DNA of 10,612 bases. Source: an uncultured Clostridia bacterium (GTDB lineage: Bacteria > Bacillota > Clostridia > UMGS1883). Positions 1 to 5,336 of the stretch are shown here, in pieces. A program made the translations under genes and the position numbers. The notes under the pieces were generated by a model, which was not told the DNA's origin, searched no databases, and worked only from the letters and a program-made list of their open reading frames with translations. The stretch spans positions 1-10,612 of the forward strand of contig CANRHW010000038.1 in assembly GCA_947630525.1 (NCBI GenBank), written 5' to 3'. Position 1 is the first letter of the stretch, and every line of letters starts with the position of its first letter.

Positions 1-21
1 GAGTGGTGATTTTCGTTCATA

Positions 22-165
22 GTTCAAGGGCATAAAATGAGAAAATTCGCTCGTAAGGGCGAATTTTCTACATTAATACATTATTTTAGCTGAATGATTG
101 CAAATTTGCCTTAAATAAGTCATTCAGCCCTTGAACGGTCTGCGCGACTTTTTTTACGGCCCCTT
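22..165. repeat. 3' flanking element, copy 1 (downstream of glgP)
   Basis: This non-coding stretch just past the glgP stop shares ordered blocks with the DNA just past the gap stop (2886-3033). On the plus strand the blocks are ACATTAAT (70-77), TTTGCCTTAAATAA (105-118), CCTTGAACG (129-137), TGCGCGA (141-147) and T7-ACGGCC (149-161). It can fold into a 9-bp hairpin (89-97 with 120-128) and a second hairpin at 41-68. A 10-bp perfect inverted repeat, GTTCAAGGGC (22-31) with GCCCTTGAAC (127-136), could close both into a junction; it would share bases 127-128 with the 9-bp stem. The 10-bp repeat is absent from copy 2. It could be a structured 3' UTR, a small RNA, or a short mobile repeat of MITE type with 22-31 and 127-136 as its ends. 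I recognise no known family. Confidence 0.7.
41..68 (-). terminator. Probable glgP transcription terminator hairpin
   Basis: GAAAATTCGC (41-50) and GCGAATTTTC (59-68) form a perfect 10-bp stem about 110 nt past the glgP stop. In the glgP sense it is followed by a broken T-rich stretch (CTCATTTTA), so termination strength is uncertain. On plus-strand RNA the stem would extend by a G-U and a C-G pair to a GUAA tetraloop. On minus-strand RNA one of these becomes an A-C mismatch. It sits at the same place in the 3' element as the stronger hairpin behind gap. Confidence 0.55.
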
Positions 166-178
166 GTTTCATTGCCGA

Positions 179-2647
179 TTAGTACTGCTGTTCAACCTTG
201 GGCAGGTGCCATATCTTGTCGTTGTACTCCTCGATGGTGCGGTCGCTGGAGAAGAAACCGCTGTAAGCCACGTTGAGGATGGCCTTGCGGGTCCAGAGCT
301 TTTCGTCCCTGTACTGGCGGTCGGCCTTTTCGTGAATAGCGCAGTAGGCCCGGAAATCGCGGACTACCATGAACTTATCCGCCGCGCCGTGGTCGCCGAA
401 TACCAGCGACTGGTACAGGTCATAGTACAAATGGTGATCGGAGGGATTTATAGTGCCGTCGATGAGCATATCCAGTATGCGGCGTATATCGGGAGAGGAT
501 GCGTAAATGTCCTGACTGGTTTCGCTCTCGAAACGCAGGGCACGGTTTACCTCGGGGGTAGTCATACCGAAAATAAATATGTTGTCCTCGCCCACGCAGC
601 GCAGCATTTCCACGTTGGCGCCGTCAAGGGTGCCGACGGTGAGGGCGCCGTTGGCCATGAACTTCATGTTGCCGGTGCCGCTGGCTTCCAGACCGGCGGT
701 GGATATCTGCTCGGAAATATCGGCGGCGGGGATTATCTTCTGCGCCAGAGATACTCCATAGTTTTCAATAAATACTACTTTCAGCTTGCCCTTGAGGTCG
801 GGGTCGTCGTTGACAAGCTTGGCCACATCGTTTATCAGGCGGATAATGAGCTTGGCCCGCTTGTATCCCGGCGAGGCTTTGGCGCCAAAGATAAAGGTGT
901 GAGGCAGTATATCGTAATTGCTGTCATGCTTCAGTTTGTCGTAGAGATAGAGCACGTGAAGTATGTTGAGCAGTTGGCGCTTGTACTCGTGAAGGCGCTT
1001 TACCTGTACGTCGAAAATAGAATTGGGGTCAACGTCCACGCCGTTGTGTTCCTTGATGTAGGCGGCCAGCTCCTGCTTCTTTATCTTCTTTACTTCGCGG
1101 AATTCTTCCTGGAACTTGTCGTCGTCGGCATAATTTGCCAGAGCCTGGAGCTCGTCGGCCCGAGTTATCCAGCCTTCGCCTATTCTGTCGCTGATTATTT
1201 TGCTCAGCTCGGGGTTGGCCAGGCGCAGCCAGCGGCGATAGGTGATGCCGTTGGTAATGGCCTCAAACTTGTTGGGGAACAGGTTGTAATAGTCCTTGAA
1301 CACGTCGTTTTTAAGAATATCGGTGTGCAGCTCGCTCACGCCGTTTACCTTGTAGCAGGTGGCCAGGCACATATTCGCCATGGAAATGTAGTTGTGAGCC
1401 ACGATGGCCATATAATTTATCTTGCCCCAATCCTCGCCGTAAACGTTGAGCAGCTTGTTTTGAAGGCGGCGGTTCATTTCTTCAACTATCATCCATATTC
1501 TGGGCAGCAGCCGCTTAAACAGGTCTACGGGCCACTTTTCCAGAGCCTCGGCCATAACGGTGTGATTTGTGTATGCAAAAACGCGGGTGGTGATGTCCCA
1601 GGCCTCGTCCCAGCCCATGCCCTCTTCGTCCATGAGTATGCGCATAAGCTCGGGGATACCGATAGCGGGATGCGTGTCGTTGATGTGAATGGTGATATAG
1701 TCGGCCAGCTTGTCAAGGCCCTCGCCGGCGTGATGCCGTTTAAAGCGCGAGATTATCCACTGAATTGTGCAGGAAACGAAGAAGTACTGCTGACGCAGGC
1801 GCAGCGCCTTGCCCTCCTGGTGGTTGTCTTCGGGATAAAGAACCTTTGACAAAGCCTCGGCCAGAGCCTTTTCCTCCACGGCCTTGACATAGTCGCCGCC
1901 GCTGAAATAGGTCATATTAAGGTCATTCTTTGCACGGGACGACCACAGCCGCAGCGTGTTTACCAAATTGGCGTTGTATCCGGCGATGGGCATATCGTAA
2001 GGAATACCCACAACGTCGGTGGTGTTTTCATAACGGAAGACCATTTTGCCGTCAACGTAGTCGGTTACGACATTTCCACCAAAGCGCACTATCTGCTGTT
2101 CTTCGGGGCGGGGCACCTCCCAAACGGTGCCGTCGCTCAGCCAGTTGTCGGGAGTCTCCACCTGCTGGCCGTCGATTATCTTTTGCTTGAACAGTCCGTA
2201 CTCATAACGGATAGAGCAGCCAAAGGCGGGCAGATTAAGAGCCGCCAAAGAGTCCAGGAAGCATGCCGCAAGTCTGCCGAGGCCACCGTTGCCAAGACCG
2301 GCGTCGCTTTCCTGTGCGGCTATTTCGGACAGGGAGCAGCCCATGCTTTGGAGCACCGCCTCATAATCCTCGGTAAGGCCGGTGTTAAGCAGATTGTTGC
2401 CCAAGCTGCGGCCCATAAGGAACTCAAAGGACAGATAAAAAAGCTCCTTGCGGTGAGCGGTGCGCTGGCTGCGGCGGTATTCCGTCCAGCGCTTCATGAT
2501 AGTGTCGCGGACGGTCAGCGCCGTGGCCTTATAGATGTGGGACTTAGTGGCATCATCCAGGGTGCGGCCGTAATGACGGCTGAGCTTGCCCAGAATTTCT
2601 TCCTTTATCTCCTGCTGGGCGGGAGTAAGGGCAGCTGTTTTTGCCAT
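179..2647 (-). CDS. glgP: Glycogen/starch/maltodextrin phosphorylase (GT35)
   Basis: This cytoplasmic enzyme splits terminal alpha-1,4-glucosyl units from glycogen or maltodextrin with phosphate, giving glucose-1-phosphate. The 822 residues match the family's usual 800-840. The N-terminal half has the conserved ESDAGLGNGGLGRLAACFLD stretch. The C-terminal half has EASGTGNMKFMANGA, whose lysine (Lys662) is the expected pyridoxal-phosphate Schiff-base residue, followed by GTLDGANVEM. I chose the ATG at 2647 (MAKTAAL), which lies 8 nt from AAAGGA (2661-2656). The upstream in-frame ATG at 2656 overlaps that ribosome site and is unlikely to be used. The gene has its own promoter and a shared 3' element. 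Glycogen versus maltodextrin preference cannot be read from the sequence. The long plus-strand reading frame opposite it is a shadow. Confidence 0.97.
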   Translation of the reverse strand: MAKTAALTPAQQEIKEEILGKLSRHYGRTLDDATKSHIYKATALTVRDTIMKRWTEYRRSQRTAHRKELFYLSFEFLMGRSLGNNLLNTGLTEDYEAVLQSMGCSLSEIAAQESDAGLGNGGLGRLAACFLDSLAALNLPAFGCSIRYEYGLFKQKIIDGQQVETPDNWLSDGTVWEVPRPEEQQIVRFGGNVVTDYVDGKMVFRYENTTDVVGIPYDMPIAGYNANLVNTLRLWSSRAKNDLNMTYFSGGDYVKAVEEKALAEALSKVLYPEDNHQEGKALRLRQQYFFVSCTIQWIISRFKRHHAGEGLDKLADYITIHINDTHPAIGIPELMRILMDEEGMGWDEAWDITTRVFAYTNHTVMAEALEKWPVDLFKRLLPRIWMIVEEMNRRLQNKLLNVYGEDWGKINYMAIVAHNYISMANMCLATCYKVNGVSELHTDILKNDVFKDYYNLFPNKFEAITNGITYRRWLRLANPELSKIISDRIGEGWITRADELQALANYADDDKFQEEFREVKKIKKQELAAYIKEHNGVDVDPNSIFDVQVKRLHEYKRQLLNILHVLYLYDKLKHDSNYDILPHTFIFGAKASPGYKRAKLIIRLINDVAKLVNDDPDLKGKLKVVFIENYGVSLAQKIIPAADISEQISTAGLEASGTGNMKFMANGALTVGTLDGANVEMLRCVGEDNIFIFGMTTPEVNRALRFESETSQDIYASSPDIRRILDMLIDGTINPSDHHLYYDLYQSLVFGDHGAADKFMVVRDFRAYCAIHEKADRQYRDEKLWTRKAILNVAYSGFFSSDRTIEEYNDKIWHLPKVEQQY

Positions 2648-2701
2648 AATATTCATCCTTTCTCATATTTGAAAATAGTATGTTCCATATTTAACTTTGG
2701 T

Positions 2702-2730
2702 ATTATACTATAAAAATATCGGTTCGTCAA
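2702..2730 (-). promoter_or_regulatory. Sigma-A promoter of glgP
   Basis: Read on the minus strand, TTGACG (2730-2725) and TATAAT (2707-2702) are separated by exactly 17 nt. This is close to consensus. It predicts a start near 2695 and a leader of about 45-50 nt before the ATG at 2647. I see no obvious operator or cre-like palindrome overlapping it. Confidence 0.85.
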
Positions 2731-2885
2731 GTAATATTATGCTTAATTTGTAAAAAAATACACGGCGGGTTATTGTGTATTTTTATTGTGGCGCTGCCCA
2801 TCGGTGATGATATGCGCAAAAGTAAAGGAAGCCCTTGCGCGACAACATTTTTCTTAGGAAAAAGCGGCGGAGCGTAAACTAAAAA
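2731..2885. other. Gene-free intergenic stretch with hairpins
   Basis: About 155 nt between the glgP promoter and the gap terminator, with no credible protein gene. It holds a terminator-like hairpin: AAAAATACAC (2754-2763) with GTGTATTTTT (2775-2784), A/T-rich on both outer sides. It also holds a 6-bp stem, GCGCAA (2814-2819) with TTGCGC (2835-2840), and a small TTTTTC/GAAAAA hairpin (2848-2863). Lying between two terminator-like hairpins, it could hide a small RNA of about 100 nt, but I found no convincing promoter for one on either strand. Confidence 0.4.
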
Positions 2886-2922
2886 GAAAAACCGTCTTTT
2901 TCTCATAAAAAGGCGGTTTTTC
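2886..2922 (-). terminator. Intrinsic terminator of gap
   Basis: GAAAAACCGTCTTTTT (2886-2901) pairs with AAAAAGGCGGTTTTTC (2907-2922) over 16 positions with one imperfect pair and a 5-nt loop. In the gap sense the stem ends in TTTTTC followed by TTTTT, a good terminator tail. The plus strand also has a short T-run, so it may work in both directions. It forms the far end of 3' element copy 2. Confidence 0.85.
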
Positions 2923-3033
2923 CACATTAATTTGTTATTCTACTTTTATTATTTGATTTTTCAATGATTAAGTTTGCCTTAAATAATGGCTTTTAATCCT
3001 TGAACGCTCTGCGCGATTTTTTTACGGCCTCTT
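2886..3033. repeat. 3' flanking element, copy 2 (downstream of gap)
   Basis: This second copy of the element behind glgP abuts the gap stop codon. Shared plus-strand blocks are ACATTAAT (2924-2931), TTTGCCTTAAATAA (2973-2986), CCTTGAACG (2998-3006), TGCGCGA (3010-3016) and T7-ACGGCC (3017-3029), in the same order as copy 1. Where copy 1 has a GCTGAATGA/TCATTCAGC stem, this copy has GATTAA (2966-2971) with TTAATC (2993-2998). The bases differ but pairing is kept around the same conserved loop. The spacer between ACATTAAT and the loop hairpin is longer and more A/T-rich than in copy 1. The 10-bp outer inverted repeat of copy 1 is missing here. Confidence 0.7.
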
Positions 3034-3035
3034 TA

Positions 3036-4106
3036 TCAGCCAAGCTCGGCAAAATACTTGATAGTGCGTACCATCTGGCTGGTGTAGGAGTTCTCGTTGT
3101 CATACCAGGAAACAACCTGAACCTCGTATAGGTCGTCGGCTATCTTGGCAACCATTGTCTGGGTCGCGTCAAAGAGAGAACCATAGGTCATGCCGATAAC
3201 GTCAGAGGAAACAATGGGATCCTCGTTGTAGCCGTAGGAAGCGGAAGAAGCGGCCTTCATGGCGGCGTTGATGCCTTCCTTAGTAACGTCGGCGCCCTTT
3301 ACAACAGCGGTAAGGATAGTGGTGGAACCCGTGGGTACGGGCACGCGCTGAGCGCTGCCGATGAGCTTGCCGTTAAGCTCGGGGATAACCAGGCCGATAG
3401 CCTTTGCTGCGCCGGTGCTGTTGGGCACGATGTTGGCGGCGCCGGCACGGGCGCGGCGAAGGTCGCCCTTTCTGTGGGGACCGTCCAAAATCATCTGATC
3501 GCCGGTGTAGGCGTGAATGGTGGACATGATACCGCTCTGAATGGGAGCATAATCGTTAAGAGCCTTAGCCATGGGAGCAAGGCAGTTGGTCGTGCAGGAA
3601 GCTGCGGATATGATGGTGTCCTCGGCCTTAAGAGTTCCCTCGTTTACGCCGAATACAACGGTGGGAAGGTCGTTGCCCGCGGGAGCGGAGATAACTACCT
3701 TCTTAGCGCCGGCGTCAATGTGGGCCTGGCTCTTAGCCTTGGAGCAGTAGAAGCCGGTGCATTCGAGAACTACGTCTACGCCAAGCTTGCCCCAGGGAAG
3801 ATTTTCGGCCTTGGGTTCGGCATAAATGGTAATCTCCTCGCCGTCAACGATGATAGCGCCGGGCTTGGTAACGGTCTTGCCGTCCTCGGCATACTCGGCG
3901 GGCTTTACGTCAACAGTGTGGAGACCTTCGCCTATACGGCCGCAATAGCCGCCCTGAGCGGTGTCATACTTAAGGAGATGAGCAAGCATCTCAGGTTTGG
4001 TAAGGTCGTTGATAGCTACGATCTCGTAGCCCTCCGCCTTAAACATCTGACGGAAAGCCAGACGGCCGATACGGCCAAAGCCATTGATTGCAACTTTTAC
4101 TGCCAT
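3036..4106 (-). CDS. gap: Type I glyceraldehyde-3-phosphate dehydrogenase, NAD-dependent
   Basis: This glycolytic enzyme oxidises and phosphorylates glyceraldehyde-3-phosphate to 1,3-bisphosphoglycerate with NAD+. INGFGRIGR (residues 8-16) is the NAD-binding turn, and AINDL with Asp34 points to NAD rather than NADP. The active site is SCTTNC with Cys171, with His198 in STIHAYTGDQ. The C-terminus carries VSWYDNENSYTSQMVRT. At 356 residues it is about 20-25 longer than usual. The extra length lies around residues 55-85, between YDTAQGG and the EEITIYAE strand. AAAGGA lies about 10 nt before the ATG. The gene starts 61 nt after the cyclophilin stop with no good promoter between, so co-transcription from the cyclophilin promoter is likely but unproven. 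It ends in the 3' element and a strong terminator. Confidence 0.98.
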   Translation of the reverse strand: MAVKVAINGFGRIGRLAFRQMFKAEGYEIVAINDLTKPEMLAHLLKYDTAQGGYCGRIGEGLHTVDVKPAEYAEDGKTVTKPGAIIVDGEEITIYAEPKAENLPWGKLGVDVVLECTGFYCSKAKSQAHIDAGAKKVVISAPAGNDLPTVVFGVNEGTLKAEDTIISAASCTTNCLAPMAKALNDYAPIQSGIMSTIHAYTGDQMILDGPHRKGDLRRARAGAANIVPNSTGAAKAIGLVIPELNGKLIGSAQRVPVPTGSTTILTAVVKGADVTKEGINAAMKAASSASYGYNEDPIVSSDVIGMTYGSLFDATQTMVAKIADDLYEVQVVSWYDNENSYTSQMVRTIKYFAELG

Positions 4107-4140
4107 TGGAAAAACATCCTTTCGTTAATAAAATTTATAA

Positions 4141-4162
4141 AAATTGTTGCTTAGAACAATTT
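4141..4162 (-). terminator. Weak A/U-rich hairpin between cyclophilin gene and gap
   Basis: AAATTGTT (4141-4148) and AACAATTT (4155-4162) form an 8-bp stem with a 6-nt loop, followed in the minus sense by a T-rich tail (TTTTTATAAATTTTA). It could be a weak or partial terminator for the upstream gene, or a structure in the gap leader. The low G/C makes it unstable. Confidence 0.35.
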
Positions 4163-4167
4163 ATTAA

Positions 4168-4659
4168 CTATATAAGCTCCGCTTTTAATATCACCGGGGC
4201 CACGACCGGCGTCTGGCCGTCAAAGCCCACCTTTACGGAGGCTATTTTGTCCACCGTGTCCATACCGGCGGTCACCCTGCCGAAGGCCGCGTAGGAGCCG
4301 TCCAAGTGGGGCGCGTCCTCGTGCATGATGAAAAACTGGCTCGATGCGGAGTCGGGCATCATGCTGCGGGCCATGGAAATAACTCCGCGGGTGTGTTTGA
4401 TTGGATTGGCCACGCCGTTACTCGCAAACTCGCCCTTGATACGCTCCTTGCTGCCGCCGGTACCGTTGCCAAGCGGGTCGCCGCCCTGTATCATAAAGCC
4501 CTTTATTATCCGGTGAAAGGTCAGCCCGTCGTAAAAGCCCTCTCCCACCAGCTTGACAAAGTTGGCCACGGTGACGGGCGCCTCGCCGGGGAAAAGCTCC
4601 AGCTCTATCTCGCCGTAGCCGCCGTCCATGGTTATTTTTACCTTCGGATTTTCAGCCAT
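4168..4659 (-). CDS. Cyclophilin-type peptidyl-prolyl cis-trans isomerase
   Basis: This 163-residue cyclophilin catalyses cis-trans isomerisation of peptide bonds before proline and helps protein folding. Visible family signatures are TFHRIIKGFMIQGGD (catalytic Arg50, with Phe55 and Gln58), GTGGS, RGVISMARSMMPDSASSQFF and HLDGSYAAFGRV. It lacks a signal peptide or lipobox, so it should be cytosolic, like E. coli PpiB in length and location. The ATG at 4659 is preceded only by a weak site (GGA, 9 nt away). It has a clear promoter at 4719-4747, is divergent from the operon starting at 4881, and lies 61 nt upstream of gap. The family is certain; I leave the symbol blank because paralogue naming cannot be settled here. 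Confidence 0.95.
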   Translation of the reverse strand: MAENPKVKITMDGGYGEIELELFPGEAPVTVANFVKLVGEGFYDGLTFHRIIKGFMIQGGDPLGNGTGGSKERIKGEFASNGVANPIKHTRGVISMARSMMPDSASSQFFIMHEDAPHLDGSYAAFGRVTAGMDTVDKIASVKVGFDGQTPVVAPVILKAELI

Positions 4660-4718
4660 AATATCATATCCAAGTCTGTTAAATTTTTGTCAATGCAGCA
4701 CATACCGCATTCATTTAT

Positions 4719-4747
4719 ATTATACTCAAATTTTACCAATATTGCAA
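4719..4747 (-). promoter_or_regulatory. Sigma-A promoter of the cyclophilin gene (and perhaps gap)
   Basis: Minus-strand TTGCAA (4747-4742) and TATAAT (4724-4719) are 17 nt apart. The predicted leader before the ATG at 4659 is about 50-55 nt. A second TTGACA lies closer to the gene (around 4693), but its -10 would sit on the start codon, so I do not favour it. Confidence 0.75.
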
Positions 4748-4818
4748 GTCCTTTTTTATATTTTGTTGCACAAATTTTCAGCTTTTTTTATGAACGTATT
4801 GTAAATATTTTTTTTCTA

Positions 4819-4847
4819 TTGATTTTTTTAAAATTATTTGATATACT
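4819..4847 (+). promoter_or_regulatory. Sigma-A promoter of the 4881-6688 operon
   Basis: TTGATT (4819-4824) and TATACT (4842-4847) are 17 nt apart in very A/T-rich DNA. They precede the ribosome site AAAGGG (4870-4875) and the ATG at 4881. It is back to back with the cyclophilin promoter, with about 70 nt between the two -35 boxes, so one regulator could act on both. Confidence 0.7.
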
Positions 4848-4880
4848 GTAATAGAGATATTTTCCCGGGAAAGGGCTGAG

Positions 4881-5336
4881 ATGACCAATATGAAATTACT
4901 GCTTATGTTCTACAATGAGCGCTGCTATACATATCTGCTCAAAGACTGCTATTTTTCGCCTTTTCCCGCAGGTGGCCGCAGGAGCAGACCGGTCGGAGAG
5001 CTGGCCGGTCTGCTGACGCTTATCAATGAAAAATACTCTCCCGCCGACTTGGGACTTTTGTATTTTGAGGAGCGTTACGCTCCCTTTGTGGAGGAGGCCG
5101 AGGCCAAGCTCAATGGCAAGACCTGCCGTTACAAGTTCCCGCCTTCGGCCCGGCTGTCCATGAATTTGCCCATAACTCATGAAGAAGATGAGTATGTGGC
5201 GAACCGGCTTTTTGCCGCGCCGCGGACAAGCTCCGGCAGCGGGAGTGGTAGCGGCTCCGGCAGCGGAAGTGGCAGCGGTTCGGGCAGCGGCAGCGGCTCG
5301 GGCGGCTGCTTTGGATATGGGCTGGATCTCATATGA
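4881..5336 (+). CDS. Hypothetical protein with C-terminal (Ser-Gly)n tail
   Basis: I do not recognise this 151-residue protein. Residues 1-116 look like a small folded domain with no signal peptide, several aromatics and Cys15, Cys23 and Cys82. Residues 117-141 are an almost pure Ser-Gly repeat (12 Ser-Gly units after an extra Ser). The protein ends in GGCFGYGLDLI, with a single Cys143. AAAGGG sits 5 nt before the ATG. Its TGA overlaps the ATG of the next gene (ATGA), so the two are probably translationally coupled. The tail could be a flexible linker, or a serine-rich acceptor for modification by the glycosyltransferase-like neighbour. That link is inference from gene order. The open frame, promoter, ribosome site and coupling make it a real gene. 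Confidence 0.8.
   Translation: MTNMKLLLMFYNERCYTYLLKDCYFSPFPAGGRRSRPVGELAGLLTLINEKYSPADLGLLYFEERYAPFVEEAEAKLNGKTCRYKFPPSARLSMNLPITHEEDEYVANRLFAAPRTSSGSGSGSGSGSGSGSGSGSGSGSGGCFGYGLDLI
5229..5303 (+). repeat. In-frame low-complexity Ser-Gly coding repeat
   Basis: Twenty-five codons encode Ser-(Ser-Gly)12. Serine is written with AGC, AGT, TCC and TCG, and glycine with GGC, GGG, GGT and GGA. It is therefore not a simple recent slippage product. The G/C-rich periodicity creates misleading open frames on both strands (Ala/Arg-rich, Pro/Leu-rich). Confidence 0.9.

Noticed and set aside
1..10. GAGTGGTGAT at the window start also occurs at 6766-6775, next to a real start codon
   Set aside because: A 10-nt match with no reading frame behind it at the window start (stop within about ten codons). 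Treated as chance.
131..1849. Long open frame of 572 codons on the plus strand opposite glgP
   Set aside because: It is antisense to an unmistakable glgP and has no ribosome site. It results from codon bias in the real gene, and its protein shows low-complexity Val/Leu/Gly composition.
2183..2713. Plus-strand frame across the glgP start and promoter
   Set aside because: It has no start signals, overlaps the glgP 5' end and promoter, and its protein has no recognisable features.
2727..2927. 66-codon minus-strand frame between glgP and gap
   Set aside because: It runs from inside the gap terminator through another hairpin into the glgP promoter. No ribosome site, and its composition reflects A/T-rich hairpin DNA.
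3474..4154. Plus-strand frame opposite gap
   Set aside because: It is a shadow of the strongly conserved gap codons with no ribosome site.
5229..5303. Tandem repeat as a CRISPR-like or satellite array
   Set aside because: There are no spacers or palindromic repeats. The period follows codons and encodes Ser-Gly in a coupled gene.
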